Assembly: GCA_949752795.1 (NCBI GenBank)
Contig: CATKHW010000359.1
Span: 372,001-436,000, forward strand
Source of the DNA: Hyperoodon ampullatus
Lineage: Eukaryota; Chordata; Mammalia; Artiodactyla; Ziphiidae
Length of the DNA stretch: 64,000 nt
Reading direction: 5' to 3'
The notes under the pieces are model-generated. The model searched no databases and was not told the origin of the DNA. It saw nothing but the letters and a program-made list of their open reading frames with translations. The first letter of the stretch is position 1. Each line of letters starts with the position of its first letter. The translations under genes and the position numbers were made by a program. Of the stretch, positions 1 through 12,173 are shown one piece after another.

Positions 1-749
1 CAGGGTCTCTGATGAAACCTGAAATGACCCTATCTACAATGACAGCTGGATGTGGCATAAGGCTGGACACTTGGGACTGAGAGGATTGGTGAGATTGGGT
101 GAGCAAATGCAGACCCTTTAAAGCAATAATGCATGGCACACATTCCATGGGTCCCAACTCTCCAGGTTGAAGGGAATATTACTACAGATATAACATGTAC
201 GGGAATCCTAGAGAACGGACACACTGTGAATACGAAAGGTTTCTAAAACTCAACGAATAGTCCCTCTCCTGGTGCTCCGGTTTGACTTTCCATCTGCTTT
301 ATTATCAACCTCCCAACTTGGAGAGACAGCCCCTTTAACCTCCTGGTTCGCACAGGTTGCCAATTTGGCAGAGGATGAAAGGGAAGAGGGAGAACCAATG
401 AGAGAGTAGCTGTTAGGCATTTGGACGGGCACATATCACTGTAATTTCCCGGCAGGAAGAAGAATTAACCAAAGTCTCAGCCACCCACCGGGAATCAGTA
501 TAGATCCTGAACCAAAATTTTGGACTTGCGGTCAGCTCACCAAAAACGAGTTGAAAAATGGAGCTCAGGGGCACAGCAATTCACAAACTGGCCGAGTAAT
601 AAAGGACAACTATCGTCCAAAAATCTGTTGAGGGAAGGCAACGAGGCGGACTTGAAAGCGAGGCAGAATAGCAGGAAACAGATTTCAAGAGGTACGTTGG
701 AATCGCCTTTAAAGCACAGGAAGAGGGGCACAACTTCGACAATGATGCA
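1..749. other. Unassigned non-L1 part of the satellite unit (M1 example)
   Basis: This is the part of each unit lying between the L1 A-rich tail of the previous unit and the palindrome. I see no recognisable gene, tRNA, LTR end or simple repeat in it. Open frames on both strands are under about 105 codons and overlap each other. It is closely conserved from unit to unit, with slight variation such as catgggtccc/catgtgtccc near 145 and ctccgg/ctccag near 276. It could be an old retroelement fragment or unique sequence captured when the unit formed. The same segment recurs at the start of every unit. Confidence 0.6.
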
Positions 750-823
750 CTTGGCCAAAAAGGGCGTATGCGTTTTCTCCTGAATATATTCAGGAGAAAA
801 TGCATACGCCCTTTTTGGCCAAG
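750..823. repeat. 74-bp palindrome, M1 copy with one arm mismatch
   Basis: Two 37-bp arms meet without a loop at the centre gaatatattc. The left arm begins cttggccaaaaagggcg and the right arm ends with its reverse complement. This copy differs from a perfect palindrome at 801 (C to T, a CpG site). The element sits just before the L1-derived half in every unit. Of 37 copies in the window, 23 are perfect. Single-stranded or supercoiled DNA of this sequence could form a 37-bp hairpin or cruciform; that is inference. Confidence 0.95.
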
Positions 824-1070
824 CAAGCAAGCGGGCAATGCAAATCTGCACTACAAAGAAGTATCACTTCCCACCGGTCAAAAGGGACATCCACAAAATG
901 TGTAAAAACCAGAAAGGCAAGACAGGCCCTGGAGAACAGGGAGCCTTGTTATGCTGATGGGCGGGATGTAAATTGCCAACTGCCTCTCTGGAGGAGTGCA
1001 TTGTGTTCCCTAAAACAAGTAAACAACAGAGCTACAGAGCCAAGGGCACTTCCAGTCTAGGGAATATACC

Positions 1071-1352
1071 TTGGGAAAACTGAAAATCAAAAAGACACAG
1101 CCACCCCAAAATTTAGGGCTGCACTGCTTACAAGGACCTCCACTTGGGTACACCTTAAATATCCCAGGAAATATAAAAATGGTTCAAAAAATTGTGGTAC
1201 TTACGTACGATGGAATATCCCTCAGCCATGAAATCAATGTCATAAGACCAGTAGCAGCAAAATGGGTGGATTCAGGTACGATGATTCTAAGTGAAATAAG
1301 TCACACAGAAAAAGAAACTTATCATAAGATATCACTTATGAAGATCCTGTAA
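1071..1352 (+). pseudogene. Relic of L1 ORF2 C-terminus (93-codon open frame, M1 example)
   Basis: This open frame is the end of the L1-derived half. Its last 50 or so residues keep the order of the L1 ORF2 C-terminal tail: a KIVVLTYDGISLSHEIN stretch corresponds to the KMWHIYTMEYYAAIKN-type segment of L1, then AAKWVDSGTMILSEIS and a basic KISL ending. No catalytic domain of L1 lies here. The frame stays open in most units because the array is homogenised, not because of any visible protein constraint. Corresponding frames start at 2809, 4548, 6287, 8026, 11505 and so on. In M6, M9 and M12 the start codon region is altered by the tacctgggaaaaactg variant. Confidence 0.7.
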
Positions 1353-1700
1353 ACATGGCTACACTTGAACTGAGTTAGGAAAGAGAACAGTGTCTCACAT
1401 TTAGAAAACACTCTTATGCCTGCTTAAGGGGGAAGGAGAGGTGGGGTGATGCATAAAACCAGAGTTTGATATAAGCACAGGTACCGTTCCAAAAACCAAC
1501 TATGGAATAGACAAGACCTACACCTTCCTCAGTGAAAGGGACTCAAAACCCCATATTTCCCGCAGAGGAATATATCTGACTAGTAAGAATCTTAAAACCT
1601 ATGTATTGATATGTCTCCATAAGGGAATCAAGTGTGTCTAGACTGGGATAAATATGGCAGCGAGAATCAGCTCAAACCCACTATAAAAAGGAATTTCAAA

Positions 1701-1706
1701 AATAAA
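1701..1706 (+). promoter_or_regulatory. AATAAA in the L1-derived A-rich tail (M1 example)
   Basis: AATAAA lies in the A-rich end of the L1-derived half, where an L1 polyadenylation signal and tail would be. It is lost in M2, M6 and M9, where the corresponding sequence reads aaaaacaaaa. Whether it is used is unknown. Confidence 0.4.
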
Positions 1707-1739
1707 ACAAAAAAACTGGGAAATTCTTTACAATTCCTT

Positions 1740-3477
1740 CAGGGTCTCTGATGAAACCTGAAATGACCCTATCTACAATGACAGCTGGATGTGGCATAAG
1801 GCTGGACACTTGGGACTGAGAGGATTGGTGAGATTGGGTGAGCAAATGCAGACCCTTTAAAGCAATAATGCATGGCACACATTCCATGGGTCCCAACTCT
1901 CCAGGTTGAAGGGAATATTACTACAGATATAACATGTACGGGAATCCTAGAGAACGGACACACTGTGAATACGAAAGGTTTCTAAAACTCAACGAATAGT
2001 CCCTCTCCTGGTGCTCCGGTTTGACTTTCCATCTGCTTTATTATCAACCTCCCAACTTGGAGAGACAGCCCCTTTAACCTCCTGGTTCGCACAGGTTGCC
2101 AATTTGGCAGAGGATGAAAGGGAAGAGGGAGAACCAATGAGAGAGTAGCTGTTAGGCATTTGGACGGGCACATATCACTGTAATTTCCCGGCAGGAAGAA
2201 GAATTAACCAAAGTCTCAGCCACCCACCGGGAATCAGTATAGATCCTGAACCAAAATTTTGGACTTGCGGTCAGCTCACCAAAAACGAGTTGAAAAATGG
2301 AGCTCAGGGGCACAGCAATTCACAAACTGGCCGAGTAATAAAGGACAACTATCGTCCAAAAATCTGTTGAGGGAAGGCAACGAGGCGGACTTGAAAGCGA
2401 GGCAGAATAGCAGGAAACAGATTTCCAGAGGTACGTTGGAATCGCCTTTAAAGCACAGGAAGAGGGGCACAACTTCGACAATGATGCACTTGGCCTAAAA
2501 GGGCCTATGCGTTTTCTCCTGAATATATTCAGGAGAAAACGCATACGCCCTTTTTGGCCAAGCAAGCAAGCGGGCAATGCAAATCTGCACTACAAAGAAG
2601 TATCACTTCCCACCGGTCAAAAGGGACATCCACAAAATGTGTAAAAACCAGAAAGGCAAGACAGGCCCTGGAGAACAGGGAGCCTTGTTATGCTGATGGG
2701 CGGGATGTAATTGCCAACTGCCTCTCTGGAGGAGTGCATTGTGTTCCCTAAAACAAGTAAACAACAGAGCTACAGAGCCAAGGGCACTTCCAGTCTAGGG
2801 AATATACCTTGGGAAAACTGAAAATCAAAAAGACACAGCCACCCCAAAATTTAGGGCTGCACTGCTTACAAGGACCTCCACTTGGGTACACCTTAAATAT
2901 CCCAGGAAATATAAAAATGGTTCAAAAAATTGTGGTACTTACGTACGATGGAATATCCCTCAGCCATGAAATCAATGTCATAAGACCAGTAGCAGCAAAA
3001 TGGGTGGATTCAGGTACGATGATTCTAAGTGAAATAAGTCACACAGAAAAAGAAACTTATCATAAGATATCACTTATGAAGATCCTGTAAACATGGCTAC
3101 ACTTGAACTGAGTTAGGAAAGAGAACAGTGTCTCACATTTAGAAAACACTCTTATGCCTGCTTAAGGGGGAAGGAGAGGTGGGGTGATGCATAAAACCAG
3201 AGTTTGATATAAGCACAGGTACCGTTCCAAAAACCAACTATGGAATAGACAAGACCTACACCTTCCTCAGTGAAAGGGACTCAAAACCCCATATTTCCCG
3301 CAGAGGAATATATCTGACTAGTAAGAATCTTAAAACCTATGTATTGATATGTCTCCGTAAGGGAATCAAGTGTGTCTAGACTGGGATAAACATGGCAGCG
3401 AGAATCAGCTCAAACCCACTATAAAAAGGAATTTCAAAAACAAAACAAAAAAACTGGGAAATTCTTTACAATTCCTT
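1740..3477. repeat. Satellite unit M2 (one-base deletion)
   Basis: 1,738 bp. One A is missing in gggatgtaattgcc near 2703. Palindrome 2489-2562 is damaged in the left arm at 2496 (T) and 2505 (C). L1 half 2576-3453. The tail reads caaaaacaaaac, so AATAAA is lost. Confidence 0.95.
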
Positions 3478-5216
3478 CAGGGTCTCTGATGAAACCTGAA
3501 ATGACCCTATCTACAATGACAGCTGGATGTGGCATAAGGCTGGACACTTGGGACTGAGAGGATTGGTGAGATTGGGTGAGCAAATGCAGACCCTTTAAAG
3601 CAATAATGCATGGCACACATTCCATGGGTCCCAACTCTCCAGGTTGAAGGGAATATTACTACAGATATAACATGTACGGGAATCCTAGAGAACGGACACA
3701 CTGTGAATACGAAAGGTTTCTAAAACTCAACGAATAGTCCCTCTCCTGGTGCTCCGGTTTGACTTTCCATCTGCTTTATTATCAACCTCCCAACTTGGAG
3801 AGACAGCCCCTTTAACCTCCTGGTTCGCACAGGTTGCCAATTTGGCAGAGGATGAAAGGGAAGAGGGAGAACCAATGAGAGAGTAGCTGTTAGGCATTTG
3901 GACGGGCACATATCACTGTAATTTCCCGGCAGGAAGAAGAATTAACCAAAGTCTCAGCCACCCACCGGGAATCAGTATAGATCCTGAACCAAAATTTTGG
4001 ACTTGCGGTCAGCTCACCAAAAACGAGTTGAAAAATGGAGCTCAGGGGCACAGCAATTCACAAAGTGGCCGAGTAATAAAGGACAACTATCGTCCAAAAA
4101 TCTGTTGAGGGAAGGCAACGAGGCGGACTTGAAAGCGAGGCAGAATAGCAGGAAACAGATTTCCAGAGGTACGTTGGAATCACCTTTAAAGCACAGGAAG
4201 AGGGGCACAACTTCGACAATGATGCACTTGGCCAAAAAGGGCGTATGTGTTTTCTCCTGAATATATTCAGGAGAAAACGCATACGCCCTTTTTGGCCAAG
4301 CAAGCAAGCGGGCAATGCAAATCTGCACTACAAAGAAGTATCACTTCCCACCAGTCAAAAGGGACATCCACAAAATGTGTAAAAACCAGAAAGGCAAGAC
4401 AGGCCCTGGAGAACAGGGTGCCTTGTTATGCTGATGGGCGGGATGTAAATTGCCAACTGCCTCTCTGGAGGAGTGCATTGTGTTCCCTAAAACAAGTAAA
4501 CAACAGAGCTACAGAGCCAAGGGCACTTCCAGTCTAGGGAATATACCTTGGGAAAACTGAAAATCAAAAAGACACAGCCACCCCAAAATTTAGGGCTGCA
4601 CTGCTTACAAGGACCTCAACTTGGGTACACCTTAAATATCCCAGGAAATATAAAAATGGTTCAAAAAATTGTGGTACTTACGTACGATGGAATATCCCTC
4701 AGCCATGAAATCAATGTCATAAGACCAGTAGCAGCAAAATGGGTGGATTCAGGTACGATGATTCTAAGTGAAATAAGTCACACAGAAAAAGAAACTTATC
4801 ATAAGATATCACTTATGAAGATCCTGTAAACATGGCTACACTTGAACTGAGTTAGGAAAGAGAACAGTGTCTCACATTTAGAAAACACTCTTATGCCTGC
4901 TTAAGGGGGAAGGAGAGGTGGGGTGATGCATAAAACCAGAGTTTGATATAAGCACAGGTACCGTTCCAAAAACCAACTATGGAATAGACAAGACCTACAC
5001 CTTCCTCAGTGAAAGGGACTCAAAACCCCATATTTCCCGCAGAGGAATATATCTGACTAGTAAGAATCTTAAAACCTATGTATTGATATGTGTCCGTAAG
5101 GGAATCAAGTGTGTCTAGACTGGGATAAATATGGCAGCGAGAATCAGCTCAAACCCACTATAAAAAGGAATTTCAAAAATAAAACAAAAAAACTGGGAAA
5201 TTCTTTACAATTCCTT
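3478..5216. repeat. Satellite unit M3
   Basis: 1,739 bp. Palindrome 4227-4300 with a left-arm C to T at 4248 (CpG). L1 half 4314-5192. Variants: cacaaagtggccg near 4060 (shared with M10), gaatcacctt (shared with M4), cagggtgcc. Confidence 0.95.
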
Positions 5217-6955
5217 CAGGGTCTCTGATGAAACCTGAAATGACCCTATCTACAATGACAGCTGGATGTGGCATAAGGCTGGACACTTGGGACTGAGAGG
5301 ATTGGTGAGATTGGGTGAGCAAATGCAGACCCTTTAAAGCAATAATGCATGGCACACATTCCATGGGTCCCAACTCTCCAGGTTGAAGGGAATATTACTA
5401 CAGATATAACATGTACGGGAATCCTAGAGAACGGACACACTGTGAATACGAAAGGTTTCTAAAACTCAACGAATAGTCCCTCTCCTGGTGCTCCGGTTTG
5501 ACTTTCCATCTGCTTTATTATCAACCTCCCAACTTGGAGAGACAGCCCCTTTAACCTCCTGGTTCGCACAGGTTGCCAATTTGGCAGAGGATGAAAGGGA
5601 AGAGGGAGAACCAATGAGAGAGTAGCTGTTAGGCATTTGGACGGGCACATATCACTGTAATTTCACGGCAGGAAGAAGAATTAACCAAAGTCTCAGCCAC
5701 CCACCGGGAATCAGTATAGATCCTGAACCAAAATTTTGGACTTGCGGTCAGCTCACCAAAAACGAGTTGAAAAATGGAGCTCAGGGGCACAGCAATTCAC
5801 AAACTGGCCGAGTAATAAAGGACAACTATCGTCCAAAAATCTGTTGAGGGAAGGCAACGAGGCGGACTTGAAAGCGAGGCAGAATAGCAGGAAACAGATT
5901 TCCAGAGGTACGTTGGAATCACCTTTAAAGCACAGGAAGAGGGGCACAACTTCGACAATGATGCACTTGGCCAAAAAGGGCGTATGCGTTTTCTCCTGAA
6001 TATATTCAGGAGAAAACGCATACGCCCTTTTTGGCCAAGCAAGCAAGCGGGCAATGCAAATCTGCACTACAAATAAGAATCACTTCCCACCGGTCAAAAG
6101 GGACATCCACAAAATGTGTAAAAACCAGAAAGGCAAGACAGGCCCTGGAGAACAGGGTGCCTTGTTATGCTGATGGGCGGGATGTAAATTGCCAACTGCC
6201 TCTCTGGAGGAGTGCATTGTGTTCCCTAAAACAAGTAAACAACAGAGCTACAGAGCCAAGGGCACTTCCAGTCTAGGGAATATACCTTGGGAAAACTGAA
6301 AATCAAAAGGACACAGCCACCCCAAAATTTAGGGCTGCACTGCTTACAAGGACCTCCACTTGGGTACACCTTAAATATCCCAGGAAATATAAAAATGGTT
6401 CAAAAAATTGTGGTACTTACGTACGATGGAATATCCCTCAGCCATGAAATCAATGTCATAAGACCAGTAGCAGCAAAATGGGTGGATTCAGGTACGATGA
6501 TTCTAAGTGAAATAAGTCACAGAGAAAAAGAAACTTATCATAAGATATCACTTATGAAGATCCTGTAAACATGGCTACACTTGAACTGAGTTAGGAAAGA
6601 GAACAGTGTCTCACATTTAGAAAACACTCTTATGCCTGCTTAAGGGGGAAGGAGAGGTGGGGTGATGCATAAAACCAGAGTTTGATATAAGCACAGGTAC
6701 CGTTCCAAAAACCAACTATGGAATAGACAAGACCTACACCTTCCTCAGTGAAAGGGACTCAAAACCCCATATTTCCCGCAGAGGAATACATCTGACTAGT
6801 AAGAATCTTAAAACCTATGTATTGATATGTGTCCATAAGGGAATCAAATGTGTCTAGACTGGGATAAATATGGCAGCGAGAATCAGCTCAAACCCACTAT
6901 AAAAAGGAATTTCAAAAATAAAACAAAAAAACTGGGAAATTCTTTACAATTCCTT
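5217..6955. repeat. Satellite unit M4
   Basis: 1,739 bp. Palindrome 5966-6039 is perfect. L1 half 6053-6931. Variants: tttcacggcagg near 5662, acaaataagaatcac near 6070, cagggtgcc, cacagagaaaaag. Confidence 0.95.
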
Positions 6956-8694
6956 CAGGGTCTCTGATGAAACCTGAAATGACCCTATCTACAATGACAG
7001 CTGGATGTGGCATAAGGCTGGACACTTGGGACTGAGAGGATTGGTGAGATTGGGTGAGCAAATGCAGACGCTTTAAAGCAATAATGCATGGCACACATTC
7101 CATGTGTCCCAACACTCCAGGTTGAAGGGAATATTACTACAGATATAACATGTACGGGAATCCTAGAGAACGGACACACTGTGAATATGAAAGGTTTCTA
7201 AAACTCAACGAATAGTCCCTCTCCTGGTGCTCCGGTTTGACTTTCCATCTGCTTTATTATCAACCTCCCAACTTGGAGAGACAGCCCCTTTAACCTCCTG
7301 GTTCGCACAGGTTGCCAATTTGGCAGAGGATGAAAGGGAAGAGGGAGAACCAATGAGAGAGTAGCTGTTAGGCATTTGGACGGGCACATATCACTGTAAT
7401 TTCCGGGCAGGAAGAAGAATTAACCAAAGTCTCAGCCACCCACCGGGAATCAGTATAGATCCTGAACCAAAATTTTGGACTTGCGGTCAGCTCACCAAAA
7501 ACGAGTTGAAAAATGGAGCTCAGGGGCACAGCAATTCACAAACTGGCCGAGTAATAAAGGACAACTATTGTCCAAAAATCTGTTGAGGGAAGGCAACGAG
7601 GCGGAATTGAAAGTGTGGCAGAATAGCAGGAAACAGATTTCAAGAGGTACGTTGGAATCGCCTTTAAAGCACAGGAAGAGGGGCACAACTTCGACAATGA
7701 TGCACTTGGCCAAAAAGGGCGTATGCGTTTTCTCCTGAATATATTCAGGAGAAAACGCATACGCCCTTTTTGGCCAAGCAAGCAAGCGGGCAATGCAAAT
7801 CTGCACTACAAAGAAGTATCACTTCCCACCAGTCAAAAGGGACATCCACAAAATGTGTAAAAACCAGAAAGGCAAGACAGGCCCTGGAGAACAGGGTGCC
7901 TTGTTATGCTGATGGGCGGTATGTAAATTGCCAACTGCCTCTCTGGAGGAGTGCATTGTGTTCCCTAAAACAAGTAAACAACAGAGCTACAGAGCCAAGG
8001 GCACTTCCAGTCTAGGGAATATACCTTGGGAAAACTGAAAATCAAAAATACACAGCCACCCCAAAATTTAGGGCTGCACTGCTTACAAGGACCTCAACTT
8101 GGGTACACCTTAAATATCCCAGGAAATATAAAAATGGTTCAAAAAATTGTGGTACTTACGTACGATGGAATATCCCTCAGCCATGAAATCAATGTCATAA
8201 GACCAGTAGCAGCAAAATGGGTGGATTCAGGTACGATGATTCCAAGTGAAATAAGTCACACAGAAAAAGAAACTTATCATAAGATATCACTTATGAAGAT
8301 CCTGTAAACATGGCTACACTTGAACTGAGTTAGGAAAGAGAACAGTGTCTCACATTTAGAAAACACTCTTATGCCTGCTTAAGGGGGAAGGAGAGGTGGG
8401 GTGATGCATAAAACCAGAGTTTGATATAAGCACAGGTACCGTTCCAAAAACCAACTATGGAATAGACAAGACCTACACCTTCCTCAGTGAAAGGGACTCA
8501 AAACCCCATATTTCCCGCAGAGGAATATATCTGACTAGTAAGAATCTTAAAACCTATGTATTGATATGTCTCCGTAAGGGAATCAAGTGTGTCTAGACTG
8601 GGATAAATATGGCAGCGAGAATCAGCTCAAACCCACTATAAAAAGGAATTTCAAAAATAAAACAAAAAAACTGGGAAATTCTTTACAATTCCTT
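6956..8694. repeat. Satellite unit M5
   Basis: 1,739 bp. Palindrome 7705-7778 is perfect and serves well as the reference copy. L1 half 7792-8670. Private changes include gaattgaaagtgtggcag near 7604, gggcggtatg near 7915 and aaaaatacacagcc near 8044. Confidence 0.95.
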
Positions 8695-10434
8695 CAGGGT
8701 CTCTGATGAAACCTGAAATGACCCTATCTACAATGACAGCTGGATGTGGCATAAGGCTGGACACTTGGGACTGAGAGGATTGGTGAGATTGGGTGAGCAA
8801 ATGCAGACCCTTTAAAGCAATAATGCATGGCACACATTCCATGGGTCCCAACTCTCCAGGTTGAAGGGAATATTACTACAGATATAACATGTACGGGAAT
8901 CCTAGAGAACGGACACACTGTGAATACGAAAGGTTTCTAAAACTCAACGAATAGTCCCTCTCCTGGTGCTCCGGTTTGACTTTCCATCTGCTTTATTATC
9001 AACCTCCCAACTTGGAGAGACAGCCCCTTTAACCTCCTGGTTCGCACAGGTTGCCAATTTGGCAGAGGATGAAAGGGAAGAGGGAGAACCAATGAGAGAG
9101 TAGCTGTTAGGCATTTGGACAGGCACATATCACTGTAATTTCCCGGCAGGAAGAAGAATTAACCAAAGTCTCAGCCACCCACCGGGAATCAGTATAGATC
9201 CTGAACCAAAATTTTGGACTTGCGGTCAGCTCACCAAAAACGAGTTGAAAAATGGAGCTCAGGGGCACAGCAATTCACAAACTGGCCGAGTAATAAAGGA
9301 CAACTATCGTCCAAAAATCTGTTGAGGGAAGGCAACGAGGCGGACTTGAAAGCGAGGCAGAATAGCAGGAAACAAATTTCAAGAGGTACGTTGGAATCGC
9401 CTTTAAAGCACAGGAAGAGGGGCACAACTTCGACAATGATGCCCTTGGCCAAAAAGGGCGTATGCGTTTTCTCCTGAATATATTCAGGAGAAAACGCATA
9501 TGTCCTTTTTGGCCAAGCAAGCAAGTGGGCAATGCAAATCTGCACTACAAAGAAGTATCACTTCCCACCGGTCAAAAGGGACATCCACAAAATGTGTAAA
9601 AACCAGAAAGGCAAGACAGGCCCTGGAGAACAGGGAGCCTTGTTATGCTGATGGGCGGGATGTAAATTGCCAACTGCCTCTCTGGAGGAGTGCATTGTGT
9701 TCCCTAAAACAAGTAAACAACAGAGCTACAGAGCCAAGGGCACTTCCAGTCTAGGGAATATACCTGGGAAAAACTGAAAATCAATAAGACAGAGCCACCC
9801 CAAAATTTAGGGCTGCACTGCTTACAAGGACCTCAACTTGGGTACACCTTAAATATCCCAGGAAATATAAAATTGGTTCAAAAAATTGTGGTACTTACGT
9901 ACGATGGAATATGCCTCAGCCATGAAATCAATGTCATAAGACCAGTAGCAGCAAAATGGGTGGATTCAGGTACGATGATTCTAAGTGAAATAAGTCACAC
10001 AGAAAAAGAAACTTATCATAAGATATCACTTATGAAGATCCTGTAAACATGGCTACACTTGAACTGAGTTAGGAAAGAGAACAGTGTCTCACATTTAGAA
10101 AACACTCTTATGCCTGCTTAAGGGGGAAGGAGAGGTGGGGTGATGCATAAAACCAGAGTTTGATATAAGCACAGGTACCGTTCCAAAAACCAACTATGGA
10201 ATAGACAAGACCTACACCTTCCTCAGTGAAAGGGACTCAAAACCCCATATTTCCTGCAGAGGAATATATCTGACTAGTAAGAATCTTAAAACCTATGTAT
10301 TGATATGTCTCCGTAAGGGAATCAAGTGTGTCTAGACTGGCACAAACATGGCAGCGAGAATCAGCTCAAACCCACTATAAAAAGGAATTTCAAAAACAAA
10401 ACAAAAAAAACTGGGAAATTCTTTACAATTCCTT
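8695..10434. repeat. Satellite unit M6 (C type, one-base insertion)
   Basis: 1,740 bp, with an extra A in the L1 tail. Palindrome 9444-9517 has right-arm changes at 9501 and 9503 (both C to T). L1 half 9531-10410. C-type markers: tacctgggaaaaactg at 9761, caataagacagagcc, aaattggttc, ctggcacaaacatgg. M9 shares these. Confidence 0.95.
9444..9517. repeat. 74-bp palindrome, right-arm variant (M6)
   Basis: Left arm is consensus (gggcgtatgcg). The right arm reads cgcatatgtcc, with T at 9501 and 9503 (element positions 58 and 60). Confidence 0.93.
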
Positions 10435-12173
10435 CAGGGTCTCTGATGAAACCTGAAATGACCCTATCTACAATGACAGCTGGATGTGGCATAAGGCTGG
10501 ACACTTGGGACTGAGAGGATTGGTGAGATTGGGTGAGCAAATGCAGACCCTTTAAAGCAATAATGCATGGCACACATTCCATGTGTCCCACCTCTCCAGG
10601 TTGCAGGGAATATTACTACAGATATAACATGTACGGGAATCCTAGAGAACGGACACACTGTGAATACGAAAGGTTTCTAAAACTCAACGAATAGTCCCTC
10701 TCCTGGTGCTCTGGTTTGACTTTCCATCTGCTTTATTATCAACCTCCCAACTTGGAGAGACAGCCCCTTTAACCTCCTGGTTCGCACAGGTTGCCAATTT
10801 GGCAGAGGATGAAAGGGAAGAGGGAGAACCAATGAGAGAGTAGCTGTTAGGCATTTGGACGGGCACATATCACTGTAATTTCCCGGCAGGAAGAAGAATT
10901 AACCAAAGTCTCAGCCACCCACCGGGAATCAGTATAGATCCTGAACCAAAATTTTGGACTTGCGGTCAGCTCACCAAAAACGAGTTGAAAAATGGAGCTC
11001 AGGGGCACAGCAATTCACAAACTGGCCGAGTAATAAAGGACAACTATCGTCCAAAAATCTGTTGAGGGAAGGCAACGAGGCGGACTTGAAAGCGAGGCAG
11101 AATAGCAGGAAACAGATTTCAAGAGGTACGTTGGAATCGCCTTTAAAGCACAGGAAGAGGGGCACAACTTCGGCAATGATGCACTTGGCCAAAAAGGGCG
11201 TATGCGTTTTCTCCTGAATATATTCAGGAGAAAACGCATACGCCCTTTTTGGCCAAGCAAGCAAGCGGGCAATGCAAATCTGCACTACAAAGAAGTATCA
11301 CTTCCCACCGGTCAAAAGGGACATCCGCAAAATGTGTAAAAACCAGAAAGGCAAGACAGGCCCTGGAGAACAGGGTGCCTTGTTATGCTGATGGGCGGGA
11401 TGTAAATTGCCAACTGCCTCTCTGGAGGAGTGCATTGTGTTCCCTAAAACAAGTAAACAACAGAGCTACAGAGCCAAGGGCACTTCCAGTCTAGGGAATA
11501 TACCTTGGGAAAACTGAAAATCAAAAAGACACAGCCACCCCAAAATTTAGGGCTGCACTGCTTACAAGGACCTCAACTTGGGTACACATTAAATATCCCA
11601 GGAAATATAAAAATGGTTCAAAAAATTGTGGTACTTACGTACGATGGAATATCCCTCAGCCATGAAATCAATGTCATAAGACCAGTAGCAGCAAAATGGG
11701 TGGATTCAGGTACGATGATTCTAAGTGAAATAAGTCACACAGAAAAAGAAACTTATCGTAAGATATCACTTATGAAGATCCTGTAAACATGGCTACACTT
11801 GAACTGAGTTAGGAAAGAGAACAGTGTCTCACATTTAGAAAACACTCTTATGCCTGCTTAAGGGGGAAGGAGAGGTGGGGTGATGCATAAAACCAGAGTT
11901 TGATATAAGCACAGGTACCGTTCCAAAAACCAACTATGGAATAGACAAGACCTACACCTTCCTCAGTGAAAGGGACTCAAAACCCCATATTTCCCGCAGA
12001 GGAATATATCTGACTAGTAAGAATCTTAAAACCTATGTATTGATATGTCTCCGTAAGGGAATCAAGTGTGTCTAGACTGGGATAAATATGGCAGCGAGAA
12101 TCAGCTCAAACCCACTATAAAAAGGAATTTCAAAAATAAAACAAAAAAACTGGGAAATTCTTTACAATTCCTT
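10435..12173. repeat. Satellite unit M7
   Basis: 1,739 bp. Palindrome 11184-11257 is perfect. L1 half 11271-12149. Carries catgtgtcccacctctcc, cttcggcaatg, gtacacattaaat and cttatcgtaag, all shared with M8. Confidence 0.95.

Larger units (their letters stand above)
837..1715 (+). mobile_element. Decayed 5'-truncated LINE-1 3' end inside the satellite unit (M1 example)
   Basis: About 880 bp aligns, from memory of mammalian L1 consensus, with the end of L1 ORF2 plus 3' UTR. Landmarks occur in L1 order: atgcaaatctgcactac followed by gtatcacttcccaccggtca near 838-881; gatgggcgggatgtaaattg near 956; gggaatataccttgggaaaac near 1060; ctgcactgcttacaagg near 1120; gatggaatatccctcagcc near 1209; gtgaaataagtcacacaga near 1291; and a tail with aataaaacaaaaaaa at 1701-1715. 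The frame 1071-1352 reads like the ORF2 C-terminus (pattern ILSEIS..EKE.Y.KISL near its end). The coding region is dead: there is no reverse transcriptase or endonuclease domain. I recall published work describing L1 as a basic unit of cetacean satellites. The same segment recurs in all units. Confidence 0.85.
1..1739. repeat. Satellite unit M1
   Basis: 1,739 bp. Palindrome 750-823 with one right-arm mismatch (T at 801). L1 half 837-1715. Carries cctccacttggg and ctccataagg. Confidence 0.95.

Noticed and set aside
537..851. 104-codon minus-strand frame recurring in most units
   Set aside because: It recurs only because the unit recurs, runs through the palindrome, overlaps other frames on both strands, and is broken in several units. 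No domain or start context supports it.
1071..1352. 93-codon frame as a conserved small protein gene
   Set aside because: It matches the L1 ORF2 C-terminal tail and lacks the rest of ORF2. Changes between units do not spare protein sequence in any visible way.
1678..1690. TATA-like ctataaaaagg before the L1 tail as a promoter
   Set aside because: It lies in the A-rich end of the L1-derived half, where such sequence is expected, and nothing downstream looks transcribed.
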